A DNA stretch of 7,635 bases from Thermofilaceae archaeon (GTDB taxonomy: Archaea > Thermoproteota > Thermoprotei > Thermofilales > B69-G16): NCBI GenBank assembly GCA_027017165.1, contig JALURF010000194.1, positions 1 to 7,635 of the forward strand, read 5' to 3'. Each line of letters starts with the position of its first letter. Position 1 is the stretch's first letter. The notes under the pieces are model-generated. The model saw nothing but the letters and a program-made list of their open reading frames with translations, did no database searches and was not told the DNA's origin. Both the position numbers and the translations under genes were made by a program. Shown here piece after piece: positions 1 to 6,202 of this stretch.

Positions 1-1724
1 AGATTAGATTTCTCAAATGATAAAACTCTTTTCAGCAAACCGCTAAATTGTCTGGAAAACACAGGTCTAAAGATATTTAGAGGGTCTGAGGCGTCCCCGT
101 GATCATTTTTCTCTAATATAGAGACTACTTCTTTCTTATCTTTACGATAAAAATCTCTTTTCATAAATATTATCAAATCCAAGCTTAACAAAAGCCTTGA
201 TGGTATCGAAAAAACATCAATATACCTATATACCAACTGCTCTAAGCTGTGGGCATGTGTAGTTTGAATACACCGTAAGCCTGCGTTCATTGCGTGAAAA
301 GCGGCTTTCACATGATCCTCACTTTGTAACTCTCCCAAAATCAAATAATCGGGTTTTCTATGTAACATTTTTATAATCTCTACAGCCTTACTAGAACGCT
401 GTCTATCCGATTCTTCGAGGGCACTTACTTTAAGCCGTAGTTGATGTCTACCATTCTCAAGCTGATTAACGGATTCTACTACGTCTTCAACGTATACCTT
501 CCTGAATGTACGCGGAAGCAGCATATCCAACGCGTTTAACAACGTAGTTTTCCCGCTTCCAGGTTCTCCGCATATAAGGATGTTAGACCTAAAGATAGCC
601 GCGACGAGGATGAAAGCCGCCGCGTCGGCCGTTAACGTGCCACGATCCACTATTTCAATTAGAGATAGAGGCTTTTTCCCGTATTTCCTGACGTCAAGTG
701 CTATGCCGTCTACAGTAAGTGGGGGCATGTCGATAGAGACTCTTACCTTGAACAAAGCGGTCCTGTAATCCGTTTTTAACGAGGGAGACAAAAATGAGAT
801 AAAGCTGCCGGTGTCGATCTTGATATGAGTTAGAAAGGAGTTTAACTCTTGGAATGATAGCGCTATATTGGATATACACCTTCCATAATCTTCATGATCT
901 AGGTATATTCTAGTGGAGGGGGCATCTTGGTAGAATTCCTGAACTTTATCATCTATGAGAAAGGGCATTATACGAGTCACTTTAAGCGAGCTGAAGAAAG
1001 AAAGATAAGCCAGCTTTTTATATTCCGTTCTCGTGAGTCCTGATAAAACATCCGGACAGAATCTCCGCGCTATATCATAAAATATGGTAAGTCTGTGATC
1101 CATAATTTCATCGAACAACGCTGTAGAAATTTTTCTAAGAAAATACTTTTTGTCATACATGACCAAAATCCTACCTAAAGGACCGTAGGAGAGCCTAACG
1201 CCGGCATTATCTGAGAAAAGGCGTACTCTATAAATTGCTTCGGACGGCCCGCGCTCTGCTATATCTATATCGTAGCAGAGGACTTCGTAGTTCTTTTCGA
1301 CAGAGAGCTGGCTTGGACTTTTCAAGTCTATGACTGGATTTTCGGTATATGTAGCTCCCAGACTTAAAACCTTAATCTCTAATTGAGAATTCCATTCTCT
1401 AATTTTTTCCAAATCTAGATATCCGTCAAGAAGCTCTTCTAACAAGTCATACGATTTATCGTTGAACACCGATCGTTTCCTAATATTATAGACAGCTTTA
1501 GCTAAAGGCATGAGCACGCTGTGGATAGTCCGCTTATCAAGTAATGCGTATTTTCCCATATTGTGGAGTATCAACGACTTAGTAGCTTCGAGAGAGGAGG
1601 GTTTTATCGAGAAAATTCTAACCAATTCACTTAATAGAATGTCATCATCTACCATTTTATTAAAGTTTAAAAATCCAATTCGCTTATACCTTCCTGACAC
1701 ATTTTTAACGTAAATCTCTATCAT
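1..1724 (-). CDS. Archaeal type II/IV secretion or pilus assembly ATPase (VirB11/GspE family), C-terminus cut by the window edge
   Basis: Reading down from ATG at 1724-1722 gives 574 uninterrupted codons to the left edge, so the gene is partial only because the window ends. The product is a cytoplasmic hexameric motor ATPase of the VirB11/GspE/FlaI superfamily, which powers assembly of type IV pilus-like filaments or protein export. The ATPase core is visible: Walker A GEPGSGKT at residues 386-393, an Asp-box YVEDVVE with E413-D414, a Walker B region YLILGELQ with the glutamate at 465, and a His-box TTHAHS at 488-493. The first ~380 residues form a long N-terminal region of unclear fold. The arginine that normally follows GE(V/I) in this family is Gln467 here. 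The start is supported by AGGAG 2 nt upstream. It lies 5 nt behind the TFB gene, as the second gene of an operon. A TadC/FlaJ-like membrane partner would be expected further left, but this is not visible. Confidence 0.9.
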   Translation of the reverse strand, partial: MIEIYVKNVSGRYKRIGFLNFNKMVDDDILLSELVRIFSIKPSSLEATKSLILHNMGKYALLDKRTIHSVLMPLAKAVYNIRKRSVFNDKSYDLLEELLDGYLDLEKIREWNSQLEIKVLSLGATYTENPVIDLKSPSQLSVEKNYEVLCYDIDIAERGPSEAIYRVRLFSDNAGVRLSYGPLGRILVMYDKKYFLRKISTALFDEIMDHRLTIFYDIARRFCPDVLSGLTRTEYKKLAYLSFFSSLKVTRIMPFLIDDKVQEFYQDAPSTRIYLDHEDYGRCISNIALSFQELNSFLTHIKIDTGSFISFLSPSLKTDYRTALFKVRVSIDMPPLTVDGIALDVRKYGKKPLSLIEIVDRGTLTADAAAFILVAAIFRSNILICGEPGSGKTTLLNALDMLLPRTFRKVYVEDVVESVNQLENGRHQLRLKVSALEESDRQRSSKAVEIIKMLHRKPDYLILGELQSEDHVKAAFHAMNAGLRCIQTTHAHSLEQLVYRYIDVFSIPSRLLLSLDLIIFMKRDFYRKDKKEVVSILEKNDHGDASDPLNIFRPVFSRQFSGLLKRVLSFEKSN

Positions 1725-1726
1725 AT

Positions 1727-1731
1727 CTCCT
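1727..1731 (-). promoter_or_regulatory. Shine-Dalgarno site of the secretion ATPase, overlapping the TFB stop codon
   Basis: On the minus strand the sequence TAGGAGATATG contains the TFB stop codon TAG (1732-1730), an AGGAG motif sharing two bases with it, and the ATPase ATG two bases later. This supports the ATPase start and implies translational coupling to TFB. The spacing is tight for a classical site. Confidence 0.7.
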
Positions 1732-2668
1732 AACTGTAAGAGTTTCCTCCTATAACCGTATACAGGTGCTTTATATTGTTTCTTAAAGCGCTGAGAGAAT
1801 ATCCAAACTTTCTAGAAATATACCCCTGGCTTATAATTCTTCTTTTACATATTGCCGCGAAGCTAATATAGAAGAGCGCGAGAGCCAGAATATAAGGGTT
1901 TTTACCTTGCAATCTGCGTTGATCAATTCTATGCAACAGTAAGATAGCTTGATGACATACTTTTCTCTCTAATAAATACACATTTCTTTCTCCGATTTTC
2001 TCTTTAACCCTTCTATCTGAGAATATCTTCTTTGCGATAACTGGTATAATTTTCTCAACCCTATCCGCAACACTTGCTTTTTCATACAATCGATATTTTT
2101 GAAGAAGAGATATCGCTTCCAGTAAATTAGACTTTGTTACCCGATGACCTAACCCCCGGTAGAGCTTTAAAATATCATCGATCCGCACACTAAATCCCTG
2201 CTTTCTCGACGCAGCTATCAAACAAGCAGCCGAAAATCTGTAATGGTTAAGTTTGCCATTTAAGTTTCTCTTAGCAGTTTTTAATGATTTTAAATATAAA
2301 ATATAGGCATATTCCGCGACGTGCTTAGGTAAACCAATTTTTTGAGTCACGTTGAAAAGAGTCTTATAAACCCTATAGTGCATCGACCTATCCCCACTCG
2401 CTTTTGAGTAGAGATTTAATCTACTTAATCTCCTGATCTTACTATTTATCCTTGAAGAAGCTCTGATAGAACATTCATCCACTCTATAGGGTAGGAATGT
2501 CCCCATTTCCAACGGCGCCGGAATATAGCCTTGAGATGGTATCCCGTCAGGTATAAAATAGGATTCTTTACGTAGTTTATTTTCCAGATGAATTAAACCA
2601 CAAGACTGGCATACGAGTTCTCCTTCGCTATTCAGTATTAGTTTTCCGCCGCATTCTATACAGTGCAT
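1730..2668 (-). CDS. Divergent transcription initiation factor B (TFB/TFIIB family) paralogue
   Basis: The 312-residue product has the normal length of archaeal TFB, which joins TBP on TATA/BRE promoters and recruits RNA polymerase. The N-terminus is a zinc ribbon with C3-x2-C6 and C20-x2-C23. Residues ~45-60 (APLEMGTFL) sit where the B-reader/linker lies but lack most of its usual signature. Two cyclin-like repeats follow at about 100-193 and 205-305. The second ends in a helix-turn-helix like the BRE-reading one of TFB (ISRKFGYSLSALRNNIKHL). Identity to typical TFBs looks low, especially in repeat 1, and the protein is rich in Lys, Arg and Tyr. I therefore read it as a specialised paralogue, not the housekeeping factor. 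The start codon lies 21-32 bp downstream of a TATA-like element, so the transcript is probably leaderless. The secretion ATPase gene follows after 5 nt. A TFB-related regulator without full initiation function is the alternative. Confidence 0.88.
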   Translation of the reverse strand: MHCIECGGKLILNSEGELVCQSCGLIHLENKLRKESYFIPDGIPSQGYIPAPLEMGTFLPYRVDECSIRASSRINSKIRRLSRLNLYSKASGDRSMHYRVYKTLFNVTQKIGLPKHVAEYAYILYLKSLKTAKRNLNGKLNHYRFSAACLIAASRKQGFSVRIDDILKLYRGLGHRVTKSNLLEAISLLQKYRLYEKASVADRVEKIIPVIAKKIFSDRRVKEKIGERNVYLLERKVCHQAILLLHRIDQRRLQGKNPYILALALFYISFAAICKRRIISQGYISRKFGYSLSALRNNIKHLYTVIGGNSYS

Positions 2669-2688
2669 ACATTGGCTGTACAGTAGCT

Positions 2689-2700
2689 AAAATTTTTAAA
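2689..2700 (-). promoter_or_regulatory. TATA box of the TFB-ATPase operon
   Basis: The minus strand reads TTTAAAAATTTT, centred about 26 bp upstream of the TFB ATG at 2668. This is the archaeal TATA spacing for a leaderless transcript. No Shine-Dalgarno motif precedes the ATG, which agrees. A BRE is not obvious, because the bases just upstream belong to the tRNA trailer. Confidence 0.6.
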
Positions 2701-2708
2701 TCATAAAG

Positions 2709-2728
2709 CCCCCGAGCGGGGGGGGGGG
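2709..2728 (-). terminator. C-tract hairpin in the tRNA-Val trailer, possible terminator or processing element
   Basis: On the minus strand, right after the tRNA 3' end, an uninterrupted run of 11 C (2728-2718) is followed by GCTC and a run of five G (2713-2709). It can fold as a five-pair G-C stem with a short loop. CTTTATG and then the T/A-rich TFB TATA box follow. The position suits transcript end or 3' maturation of the tRNA. Archaeal termination normally relies on T-runs, and the T content here is modest, so the role is uncertain. Confidence 0.4.
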
Positions 2729-2757
2729 AGTGGGCCCGCCGGGATTTGAACCCGGGA

Positions 2758-2784
2758 TTCGGGTAACCTTATCCGATAAGTTAT
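2758..2784 (-). other. tRNA-Val intron 3 (variable loop, between positions 46 and 47), 27 nt
   Basis: Exon CGGG (41-44) pairs with intron CCCG as the central helix. The bulges are GGA and AAT. The inner helix is TAAC/GTTA, extended by TTAT/ATAA around a CGG loop with one bulged G. The outer helix is G39-G40 with the first C residues of the T-arm side. Cutting each bulge after its second base yields the five-base variable loop GGGTC. Confidence 0.8.
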
Positions 2785-2793
2785 CCCCCGCCT

Positions 2794-2812
2794 TTCCCAT
2801 CTCCTACCCGAA
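2794..2812 (-). other. tRNA-Val intron 2 (canonical, between positions 37 and 38), 19 nt
   Basis: This intron is at the standard archaeal site, one base after the anticodon. Exon bases CTCA (32-35) pair with intron TGGG as the central helix. The bulges are CGT and AAA, and the outer helix is the anticodon stem TCGCC/GGCGG. Cutting after the second base of each bulge leaves G37 joined to A38. The inner helix is only about two pairs. Confidence 0.85.
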
Positions 2813-2828
2813 CGTGAGGGCGATATCC

Positions 2829-2847
2829 CTACGGGGCTATTCAGCCT
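2829..2847 (-). other. tRNA-Val intron 1 (D-arm, between positions 21 and 22), 19 nt
   Basis: This non-canonical intron lies between the D-loop and the 3' side of the D-stem. Its own hairpin GGCT-GAAT-AGCC is the inner helix. A four-pair central helix joins exon GCGG to intron CCGT, flanked by three-base bulges TAA and AGG. Cutting each bulge after its second base gives the boundaries. The outer helix is weak, so this is a relaxed motif. Removal restores a normal D-arm. Confidence 0.8.
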
Positions 2848-2890
2848 TACCGCTAGACGACGGGCCCGTTTTCTATCTATATCTACATTG

Positions 2891-2897
2891 TTTTAAG
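2891..2897 (-). promoter_or_regulatory. TATA box of tRNA-Val
   Basis: The minus strand reads CTTAAAA, centred 27 bp upstream of the tRNA 5' end, with purine-rich AAAG before it as a possible BRE. This is the normal archaeal spacing. A second AT-rich stretch (AGATATAGATA) lies nearer the gene but is too close to be the TATA box. Confidence 0.55.
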
Positions 2898-2901
2898 CTT
2901 T

Positions 2902-3040
2902 ATGGTATCGATTTCCGAGTTTTATAACAGTACCGCGCCGAGAGACGCCGAACGGTTTATTAACGTATTTGTAGAGAACTATCCCGCGATTTACGGACAG
3001 CCGAGTCGTACGACGCGGTGGGGTTTCGGGGAAGGCAAAT
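2902..3040 (+). other. Upstream region of the nuclease gene, with possible TATA elements and an unconfirmed small ORF
   Basis: This 139-bp stretch separates the tRNA promoter from the nuclease gene. It contains two AT-rich promoter candidates, TTTATAAC (from 2921) and TTTATTAAC (2956-2964). One frame is open from ATG at 2902 through the whole stretch and 86 bp into the nuclease gene, encoding 74 residues with no family I recognise. TATCTATAT about 26 bp before that ATG could serve as its TATA box. I do not call it a gene, because an open frame of this size is expected by chance fairly often. Confidence 0.3.
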
Positions 3041-3997
3041 ATGGAGATATACTACGATGGTGGAATAGTAATTCGCGAAAAATCAAAAAGTATTCTTCTA
3101 GATCCCCGGAGCTTTCCTTCCTTTAAACCAGATATAATAATAGTATCTCATGCTCATAGCGATCATTATAATCTTAGAGTGCTTAGAGGCTTCCCCGAAA
3201 TTCCTAAAATCATGAGCCAAGCAACGCGTTATCTAATTGACGAGCAGAAAACGCTAAAAAACGTGATAGAGGTAACTCCGGGAGATCAGCTGAGCATAAA
3301 CAATTTCGATTTTAGTATACACGAGGCCGGACATGTACTCGGGAGTATTCAAACCGAGATCACCATAGGGAACAACAGCATAGTCTATACTGGAGATTTT
3401 AACCTACAAGCAAGAATAATTTTAAAACCGGCCAAAATAGTGAAAGCAGACATTCTCATAACAGAGGCGACGTATGGACATCCTCGATACACGTTCCCTC
3501 AAAGGACCAAGGTGTATAGGCAGGTACTAGAGCTTATCAAAAAATCCGTCTCAAAGGATACATTTATTTTTGGGCGTAGCATGGGGACAGCTCAAGAGCT
3601 CACCGCACTCATAGCATTCTCTAAAATAGGGGCTTATCCTCTAGTTCACCCATATATAGCGAAAATAAACAAGGTCTACGAGATATACGGGGAGGAATTA
3701 GGAGTTTATAAAGTAGCACAGAGGGGAAGAGTGCCTGGCGAAGGACCGGCAATAATGCCTTTAACAGAAAAGATCATTGAAAAGGAATCTTCTAAAAGTA
3801 TAGTCTGTACTGGGTGGGCGGCGGGGGTGAGTAAGAGAAATCATGTTCCTCTCTCAAGTCATGCCGATTTTAAACAAATAATTCAATACGTACTTCGATG
3901 TGCGCCAGAGAAAGTATACACAGTCTACGGCTTTTCCAAATTTCTAGCGGATTTCCTAAAAAACGAATACGACATCGACGCTGTTTCCCTACTGTAG
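3041..3997 (+). CDS. Metallo-beta-lactamase-fold nuclease, YSH1/CPSF-like (COG1236, putative exonuclease/RNA processing)
   Basis: The 318-residue protein is a cytoplasmic zinc-dependent hydrolase resembling the short YSH1-like group, which includes predicted archaeal mRNA 3'-end processing nucleases and bacterial ligase-associated exonucleases. Metal-binding motifs are intact: HAHSDH at 37-42, GHVLGS with H98, TGDF with D119, and SSHADF with H274. The beta-CASP-type insert is marked by TEATYG (E142) and FGRSMGTAQEL (178-188). The C-terminus has the family's KVYTVYGFSKFLADFL. There is no KH domain, unlike the large archaeal CPSF1 proteins. The start is the first possible one in frame after the stop codon at 2972-2974, and no clear Shine-Dalgarno motif precedes it. 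Substrate (RNA or DNA) and direction of cutting cannot be told from sequence. MTAP follows after 47 bp on the same strand. Confidence 0.88.
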   Translation: MEIYYDGGIVIREKSKSILLDPRSFPSFKPDIIIVSHAHSDHYNLRVLRGFPEIPKIMSQATRYLIDEQKTLKNVIEVTPGDQLSINNFDFSIHEAGHVLGSIQTEITIGNNSIVYTGDFNLQARIILKPAKIVKADILITEATYGHPRYTFPQRTKVYRQVLELIKKSVSKDTFIFGRSMGTAQELTALIAFSKIGAYPLVHPYIAKINKVYEIYGEELGVYKVAQRGRVPGEGPAIMPLTEKIIEKESSKSIVCTGWAAGVSKRNHVPLSSHADFKQIIQYVLRCAPEKVYTVYGFSKFLADFLKNEYDIDAVSLL

Positions 3998-4035
3998 ACG
4001 AAAGCTAAAAATCCTCGATTACCTATTTTAGGCAT

Positions 4036-4040
4036 GGTGG
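4036..4040 (+). promoter_or_regulatory. Shine-Dalgarno site of the MTAP gene
   Basis: GGTGG lies four bases before ATG 4045 and matches the GGTG core complementary to the 16S rRNA 3' end. It favours this start and suggests a transcript with a leader. The gap also holds CTAAAAATC (from about 4006), which could be a weak TATA element. Confidence 0.5.
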
Positions 4041-4044
4041 AAAA

Positions 4045-4833
4045 ATGCCCGAAGCTGAAATAGGCATTATAGGGGGATCAGGCCTCTACGACGCGGCATT
4101 TATAGAAAACGCCAAAAGAGTAAAAGTCTACACTCCCTACGGAAAGCCCTCAGATTTCATAACCGTCGGTATTCTAAGAGGTAGAAAAGTTGCGTTCCTG
4201 GCTAGACACGGACCGAAACACAGCATCCCTCCGCACAAGGTGAATTACAGAGCTAATATCTGGGCATTTAAAGAACTTGGAGTAAAAAGAGTAGTAGCGG
4301 TCTCCGCTGTTGGGAGTTTAAGAGAGGATTACAAGCCCGGCGATTTCCTGTGCCCCGACCAGTTTATAGATATGACTAAAAAACGGGAATACACCTTCTA
4401 CGATGGAGGACAAGTAGCCCACGTCTCTATGGCGGATCCCTTCTGCCCTGAGTTAAGGAGTTTATGCGCGAATGTTGCGAAAGAATTGGGGATAGCTCTA
4501 CACGAGAAGGGAACTTACATATGTATAGAGGGACCCCGCTTCTCGACTAGAGCGGAGTCCAGGTTGTGGAGGATGTGGGGCGCGGATATAATAGGAATGA
4601 CTCTAGTACCGGAGATCAATTTAGCGCGAGAGGCGAGGATGTGTTATTTAACGATAGCCATGGTTACCGATTATGACGTATGGGCAGAAAGACCTGTGAC
4701 GGCTCACGAGGTCGCTAAAGTGATGGCCGAAAACGTGGAGAAAGCAAAAAAACTTCTCTACGAGTTAATACCCAGAATACCCGAGACCAGAAGCTGTAAC
4801 TGCCATAAATACATGGATGAGGCAATTCTTTAG
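4045..4833 (+). CDS. mtnP: S-methyl-5'-thioadenosine phosphorylase
   Basis: The enzyme splits methylthioadenosine with phosphate into adenine and 5-methylthioribose-1-phosphate, clearing the by-product of polyamine synthesis. The 262-residue product spans the whole purine nucleoside phosphorylase fold of this family. It shows GGSGLYD at 10-16, RHGPKH at 54-59, a phosphate-site SAVGSL at 87-92, EGPRFSTRAES at 162-172, and the nucleoside-binding MT at 185-186. TDYDVW (208-213) carries D209 and D211, the aspartates that recognise the 6-amino group of adenine. The MT and paired aspartates favour MTAP over guanosine/inosine phosphorylase. The C-terminal C251-N-C253 matches the CxC disulfide motif of hyperthermophilic MTAPs, and C134/C200 match a second disulfide pair in that family. 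Enzymes of this archaeal type may also accept other purine nucleosides. The SAH hydrolase gene follows on the same strand. Confidence 0.95.
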   Translation: MPEAEIGIIGGSGLYDAAFIENAKRVKVYTPYGKPSDFITVGILRGRKVAFLARHGPKHSIPPHKVNYRANIWAFKELGVKRVVAVSAVGSLREDYKPGDFLCPDQFIDMTKKREYTFYDGGQVAHVSMADPFCPELRSLCANVAKELGIALHEKGTYICIEGPRFSTRAESRLWRMWGADIIGMTLVPEINLAREARMCYLTIAMVTDYDVWAERPVTAHEVAKVMAENVEKAKKLLYELIPRIPETRSCNCHKYMDEAIL

Positions 4834-4852
4834 CATTCTAAAATCAACACAC

Positions 4853-4864
4853 TAATATTTTATT
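4853..4864 (+). promoter_or_regulatory. Candidate TATA box of the SAH hydrolase gene
   Basis: TAATATTTTATT is centred about 24 bp before GTG 4882 and 33 bp before ATG 4891. It would give a leaderless or nearly leaderless transcript. It suggests that ahcY has its own promoter even though MTAP ends only about 50 bp upstream. Confidence 0.45.
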
Positions 4865-4881
4865 GTAGTGTTAAACATCAC

Positions 4882-6201
4882 GTGAAATCCATGCCAGAGT
4901 TTAAAGTCAAGGATTTAGCACTGGCCGAAAAGGGAGAGAATAAAATATATTGGGCAGAGAAGCACATGCCAGTTCTCTCTCTACTAGGTCGGAAACTTGA
5001 GAAACGAAAAGTATTTGAAAACATCACAGTAGGCGCTTGTCTACACGTGACAAAAGAAACGGCGGTTTTAGCATCTGTGTTAAAAAGGGCTGGCGCCGAA
5101 GTTTATTTAGCTGCCTCTAACCCTCTCTCAACTCAAGATGACGTAGCGGCGGCTCTAGCCGAGAGGGGCATACACGTTTTCGCGTGGAGGGGTATGAGCA
5201 AAAAAGATTACTATGAATCAATAGCCCACGTAATCAAAGCGGCTCCCGACCTCACTATGGATGATGGCGCGGATTTAACCGCTTGCATTCACGGGCTATA
5301 TTATGAGGGGAGAAGCGAGGAATTAGACATTGTTTCTTCCATAGCTGGTTCCAGGAAGAATCTAGTTGAGAAAATTATAGGAGGAACTGAAGAAACGACG
5401 ACTGGAGTTATCAGACTTAAAGCTTTAGAAGCTCAGGGCAGGTTACTATACCCTATAATAGCGGTAAACGATAGCTATACGAAATATCTCTTCGATAACA
5501 GGTATGGAACTGGGCAGAGCGCTTTAGACGGTATCATGAGGGCGACAAATATACTTATTGCCGGAAAAACGGTGGTCGTAGCCGGATACGGCTGGGTCGG
5601 CAGGGGGATAGCCACCAGAGCTAGAGGATTAGGAGCAAAAGTAGTAGTGGTAGAGGTAGACCCTATAAGAGCTCTAGAAGCAGTCTACGACGGGTTCTAC
5701 GTAGCGGATATGCGCCGCGCAGCAAGAATAGGCGACATATTCATCACCGCAACTGGAAACACGTCAGTAGTAAGAGAGGAACACTTTCTGAGGATGAAAG
5801 ACGGCGCGATACTAGCCAACGCCGGACACTTCAACGTGGAAATAGACTTGGAAGACTTGGAGAAAATATCGAGAAGTAAAAGGAAAATTAGAGAAAACGT
5901 TGTAGAGTACACGCTTAAGAACGGAAGAAGAGTATACTTGTTATGCGAGGGGCGGTTAGTAAACTTAGCCGCCGCTGAAGGGCATCCTTCAGAAGTTATG
6001 GATATGAGCTTTGCAAACCAGGCGATGGCCCTTCTATATCTCATGAAGAACGGGAACAAGTTGAGGAAGAAAGTCTATAGGCTACCCATATCGATAGACA
6101 GGAGAATAGCGAAGCTGAAACTGGAAACGCTTGGAATAAAAATAGAAAAACTGACAAAAGAACAAAAAGAATATCTCAAGTCATGGGAAATAGGAACATA
6201 A
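4882..6201 (+). CDS. ahcY: S-adenosylhomocysteine hydrolase (adenosylhomocysteinase)
   Basis: This cytoplasmic NAD+-dependent enzyme reversibly splits SAH into adenosine and homocysteine, keeping methyltransferases free of product inhibition. The 439-residue protein is full length for the archaeal form, and all signature elements are present. These are LHVTKET (54-60, substrate), DDGADL (127-132), EETTTGV (170-176), NDSYTK with K201 and D205-N206 (catalytic), the Rossmann loop GYGWVGRG (235-242, NAD), NAGHFN (313-318), and the C-terminal HPSEVMDMSFANQA. The start is uncertain between GTG 4882 and ATG 4891. The TATA position fits the former slightly better, while ATG is the stronger codon, and neither has a clear Shine-Dalgarno site. 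It sits just downstream of MTAP, which handles the other SAM by-product, and ends 18 bp from a converging gene. Confidence 0.96.
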   Translation: MKSMPEFKVKDLALAEKGENKIYWAEKHMPVLSLLGRKLEKRKVFENITVGACLHVTKETAVLASVLKRAGAEVYLAASNPLSTQDDVAAALAERGIHVFAWRGMSKKDYYESIAHVIKAAPDLTMDDGADLTACIHGLYYEGRSEELDIVSSIAGSRKNLVEKIIGGTEETTTGVIRLKALEAQGRLLYPIIAVNDSYTKYLFDNRYGTGQSALDGIMRATNILIAGKTVVVAGYGWVGRGIATRARGLGAKVVVVEVDPIRALEAVYDGFYVADMRRAARIGDIFITATGNTSVVREEHFLRMKDGAILANAGHFNVEIDLEDLEKISRSKRKIRENVVEYTLKNGRRVYLLCEGRLVNLAAAEGHPSEVMDMSFANQAMALLYLMKNGNKLRKKVYRLPISIDRRIAKLKLETLGIKIEKLTKEQKEYLKSWEIGT

Positions 6202-6202
6202 G

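Larger units (their letters stand above)
2731..2867 (-). tRNA. tRNA-Val (anticodon CAC) containing three introns
   Basis: The 137-nt precursor has perfect 7-bp acceptor pairing (GGGCCCG with CGGGCCC), A73, and a T-arm with stem CCGGG/CCCGG and loop TTCAAAT. CCA is not encoded. Removing introns of 19, 19 and 27 nt leaves exactly 72 nt with a full cloverleaf. The D-stem is GTCT/GGAT with loop AGCGGTA, keeping A14, G15, G18, G19 and A21. The anticodon stem is TCGCC/GGCGG with loop CTCACGA and anticodon CAC at 2816-2814. The variable loop is GGGTC. The anticodon assigns valine, and the acceptor, A73 and D-arm resemble archaeal tRNA-Val as I remember it. All three introns need the archaeal splicing endonuclease, in the broad-specificity heteromeric form typical of Crenarchaeota for the two non-canonical sites. 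Confidence 0.92.

Noticed and set aside
580..1713. Short ORFs at 580-768 (+), 694-879 (-) and 1510-1713 (+)
   Set aside because: All lie in other frames of the long minus-strand ATPase gene, which has conserved motifs across the whole stretch.
2758..2812. Eight-base inverted repeat TTCGGGTA/TACCCGAA as a regulatory site or protein-binding palindrome
   Set aside because: Both arms fall within introns 2 and 3 of the tRNA. The arms may compete with the splicing folds, but a separate operator is not supported.
2731..2867. Reading the tRNA as Pro (CGG in TTCGGGT at 2812-2806) or Glu (CTC in CCCTCAC)
   Set aside because: The Pro reading has no matching 3' anticodon-stem strand, and that segment is explained as the start of intron 2. 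The Glu reading would put C instead of U at position 33. Only the CAC reading gives a full cloverleaf.
2730..2927. Plus-strand ORF across the tRNA (begins MGPPGFEPGI)
   Set aside because: It is the antisense of the tRNA gene. MGPPGFEPG-type peptides are a known artefact of translating across tRNA 3' ends.
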